This document shows positions 8,385-18,406 of a stretch of DNA of 64,000 nt, in pieces; the stretch's first letter is position 1; each line of letters begins with the position of its first letter. The stretch is taken from contig JAJFKC010000048.1 in assembly GCA_021773435.1 (NCBI GenBank), positions 53,456-117,455 on the forward strand, in the 5' to 3' direction. This DNA comes from Porticoccaceae bacterium (GTDB taxonomy: Bacteria; Pseudomonadota; Gammaproteobacteria; Pseudomonadales; Porticoccaceae). Both the position numbers and the translations under genes were made by a program. The notes below the pieces were generated by a model. It had not been told where the DNA came from. It saw only the letters and a program-made list of their open reading frames with translations, and did not search any database.

Positions 8385-9821
8385 TTAATCATTTTGAATT
8401 TTTTCTACGATTGCGCTGGTTGAACAATCATCGAGAAAATCCAGCGCCTTCACTTCACCGCCATAGCCTTCAACAATCTCCCAGCCAACGACTTCTTCTT
8501 TATTGTAATCACCACCTTTAACGAGGATTTCCGGCTTGATCAACTCAAGAAGCCGCTCTGGCGTATCGTCGGCAAAACTCAGCACCCAATCCACTGACTC
8601 CAGACCTGCCAGCACCGCCATGCGTCGATCCTCTGGATTGATAGGGCGACCGACACCTTTGAGCTTTTTAACAGATTGATCGGCGTTAACTGCAACGATG
8701 AGCCTGTCACCCAGCTTGCGGGCCTGCTCCAGATAACCGACGTGGCCAGCATGGAGGATGTCGAAACAGCCGTTGGTAAATACAACCTTCTCACCTTGCG
8801 CACGGGCATCGGCAATATCGACTAGCAATTGTTCATCGTTGACCACACCGCGCTCGGATCCCTGTTCATGTAATACAGCGCGGCGCAGCTCCGGACCACT
8901 GATAGTCGCTGTACCCAGTTTGCCAACCACAATGCCAGCCGCTAAATTTGCCAGAGCGATGGCATCGGCCAAACTTTGATCAGCGGCCAGGGCACTAGCC
9001 AACACCGCAATCACTGTGTCACCCGCACCGGTAACATCGAATACTTCCCGCGCCCGCGCTGGCAAATGCAGCTCAGCATAGCCTTTGCGCAGAAGCGTCA
9101 TGCCTTGTTCGCCTCGGGTAATTAGCAGGGCTTCGAGTCGTAGCTCGTCAAGTAGTGCAAGACCACGGCTGACTAGCTCGGTCTCGCTGGCACAAACTCC
9201 CACCACCGCTTCGAACTCAGCGATATTAGGCGTCAGTAAAGTCGCGCCGGCATAACGGGAAAACTCATCGCCTTTGGGGTCCACCAATACTTTGACGCCA
9301 TGCTTGTTAGCTTCGGCAATCAATGCCTGCGGTGCCTGCAAAACACCTTTTGCGTAATCTGAAAGCAACAGCACCGATGCGTGGGGCAGCAGAGCGATGG
9401 TTTTGGTCAATATCTGGTCGGTATCATCACCGTCAAATGGCTCTTCGAAATCCAGCCTGAGTAGTTGTTGTTGACGACTAATCACCCGCAATTTTGTGAT
9501 CGTGGGTTTATCTTTGGCCTGCTGAAAATCGGTTTGAATCCCGGCGGAATGTGAGCGTTCAGCTAACGTCTGGCCCGCTTCATCCTGACCGACTACCCCA
9601 ACCAACGATGCGCCCGCACCTAAAGAGACGATATTAAGGGCCACGTTAGCGGCACCACCAAGCCGATCTTCCAGCTGATCTACTTTGACCACGGGTACTG
9701 GTGCCTCCGGAGATATCCTTGAAGTATCACCATGCCAGTAGCGGTCGAGCATTAAATCGCCGACTACCAGGACATTAGCGCTGTCAAAACGTAGGTTTTT
9801 GCCCTTCAAGGAAATCTCCAT
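8385..9821 (-). CDS. hldE: Bifunctional heptose 7-phosphate kinase / heptose 1-phosphate adenylyltransferase
   Basis: HldE makes ADP-glycero-manno-heptose for the LPS inner core. The N-terminal ribokinase-like kinase domain (roughly residues 1-320) shows GDLMLDRYWHGD, GGAANVALN and the anion-hole motif FDVTGAGDTV. The C-terminal nucleotidyltransferase domain (about 340-478) shows FTNGCFDILHAGHVGYL and a late CSTSAIVEKI tail. Both domains and all these motifs are intact and the length of 478 matches E. coli HldE. It lies 19 bp after waaC on the same strand, so the sugar donor and its transferase are probably co-expressed. Confidence 0.95.
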   Translation of the reverse strand: MEISLKGKNLRFDSANVLVVGDLMLDRYWHGDTSRISPEAPVPVVKVDQLEDRLGGAANVALNIVSLGAGASLVGVVGQDEAGQTLAERSHSAGIQTDFQQAKDKPTITKLRVISRQQQLLRLDFEEPFDGDDTDQILTKTIALLPHASVLLLSDYAKGVLQAPQALIAEANKHGVKVLVDPKGDEFSRYAGATLLTPNIAEFEAVVGVCASETELVSRGLALLDELRLEALLITRGEQGMTLLRKGYAELHLPARAREVFDVTGAGDTVIAVLASALAADQSLADAIALANLAAGIVVGKLGTATISGPELRRAVLHEQGSERGVVNDEQLLVDIADARAQGEKVVFTNGCFDILHAGHVGYLEQARKLGDRLIVAVNADQSVKKLKGVGRPINPEDRRMAVLAGLESVDWVLSFADDTPERLLELIKPEILVKGGDYNKEEVVGWEIVEGYGGEVKALDFLDDCSTSAIVEKIQND

Positions 9822-9840
9822 AACCAGCCCGAGCGGGCGA

Positions 9841-10896
9841 TCAATTTACCAGATCAAGGGCCTGCTTATCCATCATAGCGGCGAGACTGTCCCACACCGC
9901 CTCAACACTTAAGGTTTTCATGCACTGAGCTTCTTCACCCTGATAATCGCCGACCTGACAATATCTTTTGTAGCAGGGTGTGCAGCGATAACCATCGACT
10001 GTGAGATGAGTGGATTTTGTTCCCGTCGCACCGATCAGATTTGAGTCCGTCGCTCCGTAGAGTGTTACTGTCGGTTGGTCCAAGGCAGCACTTAGGTGAG
10101 CCAGGCCGGTATCAACACAAATAGCGCCTGCGCTGGCTTTCATTAGCGCAGCTAAATCACTCAAGGACAGTCGGGGTAATACCCGGGCGTGACTGTAACC
10201 ATCGACCAGGCTTTCTGCCTGAGCCTTTTCGATATCCAACCCCCAGGGCATAAGCACCTGGTAACCACGCTGCCCAGCCCGCTCGATCAACTGTTGCCAA
10301 TGGTCATCATGCCAACGCTTATTTGGCCAGCTGGCATTTTGCACAAATACTAAAAAGGGCGCTTCGGGGAATTCGATGGTCGGCTCTGGCCAGCGGACAT
10401 TGGTTAAACCAAAATCGGGGGCGTCAGCGGGCAGAGCATAACCCAGAGACTCGGCAAACAATTGTCGGTAACGGTCAACGGCCAGTTGCCGTTTCGCAAT
10501 CGCGTGTCGCTTCCCGTAGACCAGATGAGCACCCCATTCGCGCACCGACGCGCTATTCATACCGTGTTTTGTGCCGACACTGAGCCAGGTAACAACGGCG
10601 CTTTTGAAATTACTTTGAGCGTCGATGATGACGTCGTAACGTCGTGAACGCAGCTGCCTGACAAATAGTTTGAACTCTTTATTTCGCCATAGCGCCAAAC
10701 GTTTGCCACGCCAACGACGGTGAGCAGTTGGTAAGGCATCGATAACAGCGGGATGCCAGTGAGGAATTTCGGCGAAGGATTCATCGACGACCCAGTCAAA
10801 TTCAATATTGGGAATAGCTTGCCGAGCATCAGTCAGGGCTGGCAGGGCCTGGATCAAATCGCCCATGGAGGTCAGCTTGACGATTAAGACTCGCAT
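9841..10896 (-). CDS. waaC: Heptosyltransferase I-type GT9 glycosyltransferase
   Basis: This GT9 protein of 351 residues most resembles heptosyltransferase I, which adds the first heptose to Kdo of the LPS inner core in the cytoplasm. The start MRVLIVKLTSMGDLIQALPA holds the conserved Asp/Ser-Met-Gly-Asp region. FDWVVDESFAEIPHWHPAV is typical of WaaC, and CVDTGLAHLSAALDQPTVTLYG is the donor-site motif. It is about 30 residues longer than the E. coli enzyme, with extra Cys residues (CTPCYKRYC) near the end. A paralogue at 17315-18394 fits WaaF better, so the two cover both inner-core heptoses. Confidence 0.85.
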   Translation of the reverse strand: MRVLIVKLTSMGDLIQALPALTDARQAIPNIEFDWVVDESFAEIPHWHPAVIDALPTAHRRWRGKRLALWRNKEFKLFVRQLRSRRYDVIIDAQSNFKSAVVTWLSVGTKHGMNSASVREWGAHLVYGKRHAIAKRQLAVDRYRQLFAESLGYALPADAPDFGLTNVRWPEPTIEFPEAPFLVFVQNASWPNKRWHDDHWQQLIERAGQRGYQVLMPWGLDIEKAQAESLVDGYSHARVLPRLSLSDLAALMKASAGAICVDTGLAHLSAALDQPTVTLYGATDSNLIGATGTKSTHLTVDGYRCTPCYKRYCQVGDYQGEEAQCMKTLSVEAVWDSLAAMMDKQALDLVN

Positions 10897-11039
10897 ATAA
10901 GGGAACCTTGCGTTTTTTCTATACCGCAGATTTGCATGCAGAAATCCTGACTGTCACAAACGCAACGTAAGGGGTGATTAACCGATATTAGTCAAAGCCA
11001 GTCAACCAAAGGAGCTAGCGACCTACTGTGCAACGATAG

Positions 11040-12071
11040 TTACTTTTCTCCGTGATAATAGTCTTTGTACCATTCAACAAAGCGCGCAATGCCTGTGCGG
11101 ACATCTGTCTCAGGTTTATATCCAACGTCTTCAACCAGAGCGTCGACGTCAGCAAATGTATCGGGGACATCACCAGGCTGCAGCGGCAAAAGATTTTTCT
11201 CCGCCTTCATGCCTAAAGCGGCTTCTATGGCAGCGATATAATCGTCCAGATCAACGGGATTGTTGTTGCCGATGTTGTATACCCGCCACGGCGCAGCGCT
11301 GGTGCCGGGGTCAGGGTTTTTGCCATCCCAGTGTGGGTTAGGGTTAGCGGTGGAGTCCAGGGTTCGCACAATCCCTTCGACAATATCGTCGATATAAGTG
11401 AAATCCCGCTTATGCTTACCATAATTAAAAACATTGATCGGCTCGCCCGCCAAAATCGCGCGGGTGAACAGGAACAGTGCCATATCCGGCCTACCCCAGG
11501 GGCCGTAGACAGTAAAAAACCGTAAACCTGTGGTCGGCAATTCATAAAGATGGCTGTAGGTATGAGCCATTAATTCGTTGGCTTTCTTGCTGGCTGCGTA
11601 AAGGGACAGGGGATGATCGATATTGTCATGGACGGAAAATGGCAGTGATTCATTGGCTCCGTATACCGAACTGGAAGACGCATAGACAAGGTGATCGACT
11701 TTATTGTGACGACAGCCTTCAAGGATATTTGTAAAACCAACAATATTGCTGTCGATATAAGCGTGAGGGTTTTCTATGGAATAGCGAACCCCAGCCTGGG
11801 CGGCAAGGTGCACAACCCGATCAAGTTTTCCGTCCCGAAATAACTGCTCGGTGCCAGAACGATCAGCGATATCCATCTTAATGAATGAAAATTGACCCGA
11901 CGGGTTTTCACATGCGGCATTTTCGACTCGCCGCAAACGTGCCTCTTTAAGAGAAACCGCATAATAGTCGTTAAGATTGTCTAGCCCGACTACGTCATCG
12001 CCCCGAGCCAATAATCGCAGTGCCACGTGAGAGCCGATAAACCCGGCAACCCCGGTCACGAGAACTTTCAT
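11040..12071 (-). CDS. NAD-dependent epimerase, UDP-glucuronate 4-epimerase-like
   Basis: This is an extended SDR-family sugar-nucleotide epimerase of 343 residues. It shows the NAD motif [12 protein letters not shown], the [16 protein letters not shown] segment typical of UDP-glucuronate 4-epimerases (CapI/LspL type), the YAS-SSS strand and the YAASKKANE active-site Tyr-x3-Lys. PWGRPDMA and the NIGNNNPV region follow. It would interconvert UDP-glucuronate and UDP-galacturonate, or N-acetylated equivalents. It lies 39 bp downstream of a nucleotide-sugar 6-dehydrogenase, so the pair probably delivers an activated acidic sugar for surface polysaccharide. Exact substrate is inferred only. Confidence 0.85.
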   Translation of the reverse strand: MKVLVTGVAGFIGSHVALRLLARGDDVVGLDNLNDYYAVSLKEARLRRVENAACENPSGQFSFIKMDIADRSGTEQLFRDGKLDRVVHLAAQAGVRYSIENPHAYIDSNIVGFTNILEGCRHNKVDHLVYASSSSVYGANESLPFSVHDNIDHPLSLYAASKKANELMAHTYSHLYELPTTGLRFFTVYGPWGRPDMALFLFTRAILAGEPINVFNYGKHKRDFTYIDDIVEGIVRTLDSTANPNPHWDGKNPDPGTSAAPWRVYNIGNNNPVDLDDYIAAIEAALGMKAEKNLLPLQPGDVPDTFADVDALVEDVGYKPETDVRTGIARFVEWYKDYYHGEK

Positions 12072-12110
12072 CTCTCCACCCCATTGTGGCAGCGACCGCT
12101 CAGCACCTGC

Positions 12111-13391
12111 TTAAAGTCTTGCATCGACATGCTCGGCAGCAAATACGCTTTTAAGATCATATAAAACATGTTGGTCTTTGCAGTAGGCTCTCAAGGCAGC
12201 TGCTCCCTGGTCAACAAAACATTGGTGAGCCACCGCCAACAGCACGCCGTCATAAGTTCCTTCGATGGGTTTATCGATTAGCTCTTCGCCATATTCTCGC
12301 TTGCCATCATCTGCGCTCACCCAGGGGTCATAGACATCGACCTCAATGCCATAACCCCTTAACGCGGCCACTAAATCTATGACCTTCGTATTACGAATAT
12401 CAGGACAATTCTCTTTGAATGTCAGGCCCATCACTAAAACACGGGTATCCTGCATAGGGATTTTCTCGGCAATCATTAAACGAATGAACTCCTTCGCCAC
12501 ATAAGTGCCCATCTGATCATTGATTCGGCGACCGGCGAGAATCATTTCGGGATGATAGCCAACCGCTTGAGCTTTATGGGTAAGGTAATAGGGATCGACG
12601 CCAATACAATGGCCACCGACCAGACCAGGACGAAAATCGAGAAAATTCCACTTAGTCGCAGCCGCATCCAGCACCGCCCCAGTATCGATATCCATGCGAT
12701 TAAAAATCATGGCCAACTCATTGATCATGGCTATATTGACATCGCGCTGCGTGTTTTCAATCACTTTTGCGGCCTCTGCGACTTTAATTGAAGGTGCCTT
12801 ATGAATGCCTGCCACCACTACCTCGCCGTACAAATGCGCGAGCTTATCCGTCGTTTCTTTTGTAGAACCGGCGACTACCTTGGTGATGGATTCAAGGCGA
12901 TGCACTTTGTCACCGGGATTAATACGCTCCGGGCTGTAGCCGACAAAAAAATCTTTATTAAGGGTTAACCCTGATTGCCCTTCGAGCAGGGGCACGCATA
13001 CCTCTTCTGTCGCACCTGGGTAGACAGTGGATTCGAATATAACGATATCACCTTGCTTGAGAACCCCGGCAACGGTGACGCAAGCCCCGCGGATAGCAGT
13101 GAAATCTGGTTGTTTATGCTCGTCAACCGGAGACGGAACAGTGACAATAAATATAGAACACTGTTCAAGCGCTTTTGTATCACAGGTAAACGTTAGTTGA
13201 TCAGCGGCGGCAAGATTCTGAGCATCGACTTCCTGGGTCAGGTCAATGTCTGACTTCAGCGCACTGATGCGCTGCGCATCTATATCGAACCCAACCACCG
13301 CCCGAAGCTTGCCAAACGCAACAGCCAGAGGCAGACCAACGTAGCCAAGCCCAATGACGGCCAGTGTTTTTCTAGATTGATTTGCTGACAT
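12111..13391 (-). CDS. UDP-N-acetylhexosamine 6-dehydrogenase, TviB/WbpO type
   Basis: This 426-residue enzyme belongs to the UDP-glucose/GDP-mannose dehydrogenase family, which oxidises the C6 hydroxyl of a UDP-sugar to a carboxylate with two NAD+. The N-terminal NAD motif is [22 protein letters not shown] is the TviB/WbpO-type central segment, and [13 protein letters not shown] carries the catalytic Cys. The C-terminal lid contains [16 protein letters not shown]. Motifs favour UDP-GlcNAc/GalNAc over UDP-glucose, but specificity is not certain. It is first in an operon with the following epimerase and reads away from the divergent GT-C-like gene at 13698. Confidence 0.88.
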   Translation of the reverse strand: MSANQSRKTLAVIGLGYVGLPLAVAFGKLRAVVGFDIDAQRISALKSDIDLTQEVDAQNLAAADQLTFTCDTKALEQCSIFIVTVPSPVDEHKQPDFTAIRGACVTVAGVLKQGDIVIFESTVYPGATEEVCVPLLEGQSGLTLNKDFFVGYSPERINPGDKVHRLESITKVVAGSTKETTDKLAHLYGEVVVAGIHKAPSIKVAEAAKVIENTQRDVNIAMINELAMIFNRMDIDTGAVLDAAATKWNFLDFRPGLVGGHCIGVDPYYLTHKAQAVGYHPEMILAGRRINDQMGTYVAKEFIRLMIAEKIPMQDTRVLVMGLTFKENCPDIRNTKVIDLVAALRGYGIEVDVYDPWVSADDGKREYGEELIDKPIEGTYDGVLLAVAHQCFVDQGAAALRAYCKDQHVLYDLKSVFAAEHVDARL

Positions 13392-13697
13392 CTATCTTCC
13401 AGTTATTTGTCCATAATTATGGTTTCGCAATGCGCTAAGCTGTACCGGTTCGCAACACGTAATTATACGACAACAAGATGGCAACAATCTTCATTGCATG
13501 AAAGGTATCGGTATAATTGCAGAATCGGAAAACGCGAAGCGCTGCAAGGCTCATCAACAAAATGGAACCCACGTTAATGGAACCACGTAAATTACCTTAT
13601 TGCCTGGCATCCCATATTTGCGCAACTAAGCGTCTGCACCGGAACAACTGCAATTCCGCCTCCATTACCCAAGCCTCAAAACGCCCTGGCTTTATCG
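13392..13697. promoter_or_regulatory. Divergent intergenic region with a plus-strand -10 box
   Basis: This 306-bp gap separates the minus-strand 6-dehydrogenase from the plus-strand GT-C-like gene. A TATAAT hexamer at 13512-13517 is a good -10 element for the plus strand; the best -35 match at the right distance (TCTTCA near 13488) is weak. The gap is AT-richer than its surroundings. A possible 62-codon frame from a TTG inside it overlaps the start of the next gene and has no similarity I recognise. No terminator or riboswitch fold was seen. Confidence 0.4.
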
Positions 13698-15290
13698 ATG
13701 TATAGCGGACAACTATCCGGCGACAAGCTAACATCAGGCTTAACCCGCCTAACAGCCGGACCTATGCTTTATGCCATCTGCACGGTTGTCAGCATCATCC
13801 TGTTCGCCATGGCTCTCTACTCTGATGATATTCTTAACGACGACGGCATGCGTTATATTTATGCTGCTTACGAATTCTTAAACGGCGATATCGCTAAAGC
13901 TAAATCATTCCGTCCAGAGACTTTTTTTTACGGGCAAATTGGCACAGTTTCTAAATATTCAGGCCTGTCATTGATTCAGTCTGCCCACACGCTCAGCCTG
14001 TTGTCACAAATCATATTGATGTGCGGCTTTGCTGCGGTGCTTCGAGTCCTCGGCGCATCATCGATAATCCAGATCCTCGGCATTATGGTGATTGCGAGTA
14101 TGGTTCACTTCAATGAATTGCGACCCCATATTATTCGAGGGTTCGCTTTCTGGGCCTGTCAGATATGGGCTCTTTGGGGAATTATCAGTTTCGCCATCGA
14201 CGGTCGTTGGCGATACCTGTTGCTGTGGTTAACACTGTCCAGCATTGCCGTTTTATATAGAACAGAAGGTGCTGTTTACTTCGCGGGCATAGCGGCGCTG
14301 ATCCCCTTTATTGTCAGCGGCATCGCAAGAAAACGTTTTTTAATATGCGCTATCACACTGCTCGCGAGCGTTCTGATCATCGGCTCAGCGAGCCAACTAT
14401 TTATGGACAGAACGGATAACGGCAAATCTTTTGTTCAAATAAGGATCAAACAAGAATTAGACCAGGCTAAACAAATTGGTGAAAACCTCGACAGGCAAAA
14501 GGAACTCATCCGCGCCACGATGCCAAACAAATGGGCACGTGATTCGACGTCACATTTCCTTATCGGCGGCCTGTTATTTGAAGTGATAAAGATGTTGGTC
14601 TACACCAGTAATACTTTGTTATTGTTAATCGCCATTAGCTTTGGAAATGTAAAACTAATCCCAAAGGAAACCAGCCACCAATTAATCGCTGGCTATTTCG
14701 CACTGGGTATCGTGGTTAGCTTATATGTAGTTGCCTCGCGCTTTTTTGTTGCCGACCGTTATATATTTTTCCCGTCGCTGTTACTGTGTATTCCAATACC
14801 CTTTTTGCTTAACCGAATACTATTACACAAACCACCACCTGACAAAACACACTTCCGGAAAAGCCGCCGACACCAAACGAGCCGCCTACTTCTGCGCGCA
14901 GCAATATTTATTATTGCTGGCTTAGCTATTTTGATGCCGATAATTTATAACAATGACGACAAACTATACATTCGACAGGCAGCGACGTGGGTAGGCGAAA
15001 ATTTATCGCCATCAGCGAGCATTTATTACAACGACCAGAAACTAGCCTTTTATAGTCATGACTACTCCAATCAGAGTTTTGAAATGGAAGACGTTTCTTT
15101 AGAAAAACTCCATCAGTCTGGCTACCGTTTTGCAGTTATTCACAGCAAAGAACTTGACCCGTTTAAAAGCGGAGGTCCGACGGACGATCAAGACAAGCTG
15201 GAACTAATGCATAGAGAAGTGGGGCCGAAAAATTATAACGTCAGTATTTATCATATCCCAACAACTCTTGACCTGGCACCTGCTGATTAA
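13698..15290 (+). CDS. Multi-spanning membrane protein, probable GT-C-type glycosyltransferase
   Basis: The 530-residue protein has about ten to twelve hydrophobic segments spread from residue 20 to about 420, followed by a soluble C-terminal domain of about 110 residues. An acidic pair in the first loop (SDDILNDDGMRYIYAAYEF) sits where GT-C enzymes such as ArnT or RgtA-type transferases place their catalytic aspartates. This suggests transfer of a sugar from a polyprenyl-phosphate donor at the periplasmic face. No exact family is recognised. It is divergent from the UDP-sugar dehydrogenase/epimerase pair and inside the LPS core cluster, so core or O-antigen modification is plausible. Lower GC than its neighbours hints at acquisition. 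Confidence 0.6.
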   Translation: MYSGQLSGDKLTSGLTRLTAGPMLYAICTVVSIILFAMALYSDDILNDDGMRYIYAAYEFLNGDIAKAKSFRPETFFYGQIGTVSKYSGLSLIQSAHTLSLLSQIILMCGFAAVLRVLGASSIIQILGIMVIASMVHFNELRPHIIRGFAFWACQIWALWGIISFAIDGRWRYLLLWLTLSSIAVLYRTEGAVYFAGIAALIPFIVSGIARKRFLICAITLLASVLIIGSASQLFMDRTDNGKSFVQIRIKQELDQAKQIGENLDRQKELIRATMPNKWARDSTSHFLIGGLLFEVIKMLVYTSNTLLLLIAISFGNVKLIPKETSHQLIAGYFALGIVVSLYVVASRFFVADRYIFFPSLLLCIPIPFLLNRILLHKPPPDKTHFRKSRRHQTSRLLLRAAIFIIAGLAILMPIIYNNDDKLYIRQAATWVGENLSPSASIYYNDQKLAFYSHDYSNQSFEMEDVSLEKLHQSGYRFAVIHSKELDPFKSGGPTDDQDKLELMHREVGPKNYNVSIYHIPTTLDLAPAD

Positions 15291-15350
15291 CCCGCAAAGC
15301 GCGCCAGAAAATCAACTGATTAATCACCAGAAATTATTCTAAACGCTAAA

Positions 15351-16184
15351 CTATCTACTAGTATAATGCCATGGCAGTTGCGGCATCCGGTCAAAATCGC
15401 GACGATATAGCTTAATCGCCCGGCGCGTTATCGTTGCTAGTAATTTTTGCCTTTTACTCAAGGTGTCCCGCAATGGTGCATCAAAATAAACACTCAAAAA
15501 CCGCAACACGTCGTGTTGCGTGAGGCCAATATCCAGTGATGAAAAATAAATGCTGGCCAGGTCCTTGACTAGCCAACGGTGCGGAATTTTCTTCCTTATT
15601 TGGGCACGGTGTAAATCGACCAAAAACAACCTGGGCTGCAATTTGTTCTGCTGAGCAGATACAGATTGATCCAGCAAAAAATGGCAAATGTATAAATCAC
15701 GATGATTGATTCCGGCTTGATGAATAGTCCGGGTTATAGTGGCGACTTTTGAAATCAGCGCTCTTTTTTCTTTTAAAGACGGTGGTTTTTGTGGCCACTG
15801 TTCTGTATAGACTGCCAGACTAAGGGTTTCGCTTAATTCTTCGGTCACCAAAAATGATAGTTGCCGGGCAGGATTTCGGCCACGTTGTCCGTAAGCCACC
15901 GCGTTGAGTGTATCGAGCCCCAGGTTCCCAACCTTGTTAATGGCCAGCCATTCATTGGCGGCTCCTAATACCGGCATTTTTAATTGGCTAAAGTTCTTAG
16001 CAATTTCTCCCCAGCCAATACCGGTATGTAACTTGCGATAGTAGTTTTTACCGGCACAATCAAATTTCAGGGTTTGGCGGCCTTCCTTATCGCGGATCAC
16101 CTCGCCATCAAGCTGCTGCACGTGAGCAAATACATCTTTATCGGCCCATTCCTTTTTCAATTCACCCCGTAGTATCAGCACCAT
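15351..16184 (-). CDS. waaP: LPS core heptose(I) kinase
   Basis: WaaP is a eukaryotic-like small kinase fold that phosphorylates heptose I of the LPS core with ATP. The 277 residues contain the Lys in KNYYRKLHTGIGWGE, the catalytic loop GINHRDLYICHFLLD and the metal-binding FLVDLHRAQIR, all expected for the RfaP/InaA family. Length is close to the 265-270 usual for WaaP. The start codon overlaps the waaG stop by one base (TAATG), so translation of the two is coupled. The order waaF-waaG-waaP on one strand is the Pseudomonas arrangement. It converges with the GT-C-like gene across a 60-bp gap. Confidence 0.9.
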   Translation of the reverse strand: MVLILRGELKKEWADKDVFAHVQQLDGEVIRDKEGRQTLKFDCAGKNYYRKLHTGIGWGEIAKNFSQLKMPVLGAANEWLAINKVGNLGLDTLNAVAYGQRGRNPARQLSFLVTEELSETLSLAVYTEQWPQKPPSLKEKRALISKVATITRTIHQAGINHRDLYICHFLLDQSVSAQQNKLQPRLFLVDLHRAQIRKKIPHRWLVKDLASIYFSSLDIGLTQHDVLRFLSVYFDAPLRDTLSKRQKLLATITRRAIKLYRRDFDRMPQLPWHYTSR

Positions 16185-17296
16185 TAGCCAACACTCGTTC
16201 GGTTTTCAATGATATCAACCGCCACCTGTGGACGATGGTAGATATCGCTTTCACTGGCAAATTTTGCGCCCAACCCGTGCCAGGTTTCCAGGTCCATTGC
16301 CAACACTCGCTGAATAGCAACGGCAAAAGCCGCTTTTTCAAAGGGGCTGGTTAAAACCTCACCCATCCTGGCTTCAGTCACATAGCGCGCATAACCACAG
16401 ACATCGGTGGTGATCACGGGCAGACCGGCGATCATCGCCTCCAACAAGACATTGCCGGTGTTTTCTTTATAGGCGGGGTGCACCAGCAGATCACCCGCCT
16501 GTAACAGCGCTGGGATATCACTTCTGCCACCCAAAAAAGTGACTTTATCCTGAACGTGGTGTCGCTCTGCCAATTTCACGAAGGCTTGCTGCTTATCATC
16601 GCCGATCACAAATAATCGCACCTTCTGTTCGCCAAGCAATTTGAGCACAGCGATACTGCGATCCAGGCCTTTGGTGCGAAATCCGGAACCCACCGCTAGC
16701 AGCACTTTTTCCTGATCTGACACACCCAGTTCTGCCCGAGCCTGAGTTCTTATTTCAGCCCAGTTTTCCGGTGCCGCCCTATCCCGGGAGATACCGGGCG
16801 GTAGTGTGTGGAAGCGGCTGGCAGGTGTTTGATAAAACTCCCTGAATCGGTCGCGCTCTTTAGCTGATACCTCAAGAATATCGGTATCCGAGTCCGAGCC
16901 AAACACCGCTGCCTCGAAAGCCAGATAGGCTTTTGCCCGAGGTGTTATCCGGTACCAGAAACCTCTCTCCTGATAAGCTTTATGGGCAAAACAGGAGTCG
17001 GCAGCATAATACAGATCAAGCCCCGGCCACTTATTAAACCCAATGACCAGGTCGAAGCTCCTCGAAGCCAATTTCCTGGTCAGATCATTGGCAAAATTTG
17101 TCATGCGCGTCGCGTTACTCCAGCCGCAGCGCGGGATCAATTCAACGTCGATATTGGCTGCCCTGTCACCCTGCCAGGCTGTGCAGTAAACCGTAATATC
17201 ATGGCCTCGCTGCTGGGCTTCTTTGGCAATCGCCAGCATATTGCGCTGTAAACCACCGAAGGGGAAGTAGTGATATAAAACAAATGCCAGCTTCAT
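16184..17296 (-). CDS. waaG: LPS core glycosyltransferase WaaG (GT4)
   Basis: WaaG transfers the first outer-core hexose to heptose II (glucose in enterics, galactosamine in pseudomonads). The 370-residue protein has the GT4 two-domain layout. The N-terminal FVLYHYFPFGGLQRNML holds the acceptor-side glycine loop. The C-terminal donor site reads HPAYKENTGNVLLEAMIAGLPVITT, with the conserved Glu residues. SCFAHKAYQERGFWYR is typical of WaaG. The gene sits 18 bp after waaF and overlaps waaP. The sugar transferred in this organism cannot be told from sequence. Confidence 0.9.
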   Translation of the reverse strand: MKLAFVLYHYFPFGGLQRNMLAIAKEAQQRGHDITVYCTAWQGDRAANIDVELIPRCGWSNATRMTNFANDLTRKLASRSFDLVIGFNKWPGLDLYYAADSCFAHKAYQERGFWYRITPRAKAYLAFEAAVFGSDSDTDILEVSAKERDRFREFYQTPASRFHTLPPGISRDRAAPENWAEIRTQARAELGVSDQEKVLLAVGSGFRTKGLDRSIAVLKLLGEQKVRLFVIGDDKQQAFVKLAERHHVQDKVTFLGGRSDIPALLQAGDLLVHPAYKENTGNVLLEAMIAGLPVITTDVCGYARYVTEARMGEVLTSPFEKAAFAVAIQRVLAMDLETWHGLGAKFASESDIYHRPQVAVDIIENRTSVG

Positions 17297-17314
17297 ATTT
17301 TTGCCGATTCCACG

Positions 17315-18394
17315 CTAGGCAAGTCGAACCGGCACGGCCTTACCAAGCCGCTCTATCGCAGCTAACACTTGCTCAGGTGACAGGCCCTTTAGACATTTCA
17401 GATGCTGCTCGGGACACTCCCGCTGGAAGCAAGGCCCGCAATCAACAGGGATAGCCAGCGTTTCGACATGGTCGGCAAGGGGCGGCGTAAATCCCGGGGA
17501 AGTAGAACCATAAACCGCCACCAGTGGGCGATTTAGCGCAGCAGCAATATGCATTAGCCCGGAATCATTGCTCACCACCATGGCAGCGCAGGATAACAAA
17601 TCGATAGCGTCGGCAAGTGCTGTTTGCCCAGCCAGGTTAACGCTGTGCTGTTGATCCGCGTCACTTAATTCTACAAAAATAGCCTCGCCCACCGCCCTGT
17701 CGTTATCCGAACCCATCAACCATACTTGCCAGCCACGTTTAATCATGGTCTCAGCCACGGCTTGATAATGTGCTTCTGGCCAGCGTTTGGCCGGGCCAAA
17801 TTCCGCACCGGGGCAAAGCGCTAATACCGGTCTGGTCAAATCAAGACCCAGCTTTTTAACCAGCTCTGCTACCCCACGGTTATCGATCTGCAAACGGGGT
17901 CGAGGCAGGGTTTCGGGTAAGGCTTTGTGATCGTCATAAGCGAGGGCCGCAAAGCGTTGCACCATCAAGGGGTAAGCCTGCTCGTCCAACAGGCGTATAT
18001 CGTTAAGCAGGCCAAAGCGCATTTCACCCCGCCAGCCGACGCGCCGAGGAATGCCTGCAAATAAAGGGATCAATGCCGACTTTAAAGAGTTAGGCAGCAC
18101 ATAGGCGGCCTGATATTTTTTCTTGCTTAACATTTGCGCGAGCCGCCAACGGGCCAGCAAATTCAGCTGACCATGGCCCACCGGCATAGTAATGGCTGCG
18201 TTTATCTCAACCATGCGCTGGAGAATAGGCTGACTCCAGCCCGGCGCCAACACATCGATGGGTGCGTCAGGATACTTTTGTTTAAGCAGGCTAAAGAGTG
18301 TTTGCGCCATGACCATATCGCCAACCCATGAAGGGCCGACCACTAACAGAGGCTGTTCGCCTGACGGCTGATCGATGGCGACCGTATCGGTCAT
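17315..18394 (-). CDS. waaF: ADP-heptose:LPS heptosyltransferase II
   Basis: WaaF adds the second heptose to the LPS inner core. The 359-residue GT9 protein begins with LLVVGPSWVGDMVMAQTLF, the WaaF form of the N-terminal motif, and carries CPGAEFGPAKRWPE, the donor motif VSNDSGLMHIAAALNRP, and the late CGPCFQRECPEQHLKCL cluster. These segments separate it from the WaaC-like gene at 9841. It is 12 bp downstream of ilvE on the same strand and 18 bp upstream of waaG. The ilvE-waaF-waaG-waaP run is therefore likely to be one transcript. Confidence 0.92.
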   Translation of the reverse strand: MTDTVAIDQPSGEQPLLVVGPSWVGDMVMAQTLFSLLKQKYPDAPIDVLAPGWSQPILQRMVEINAAITMPVGHGQLNLLARWRLAQMLSKKKYQAAYVLPNSLKSALIPLFAGIPRRVGWRGEMRFGLLNDIRLLDEQAYPLMVQRFAALAYDDHKALPETLPRPRLQIDNRGVAELVKKLGLDLTRPVLALCPGAEFGPAKRWPEAHYQAVAETMIKRGWQVWLMGSDNDRAVGEAIFVELSDADQQHSVNLAGQTALADAIDLLSCAAMVVSNDSGLMHIAAALNRPLVAVYGSTSPGFTPPLADHVETLAIPVDCGPCFQRECPEQHLKCLKGLSPEQVLAAIERLGKAVPVRLA

Positions 18395-18406
18395 GGCCAG
18401 TGAGGT

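Noticed and set aside
13517..13705. 62-codon plus-strand frame before the GT-C-like gene
   Set aside because: It starts at a TTG directly at the -10 box, overlaps the next gene start and shows no motif.
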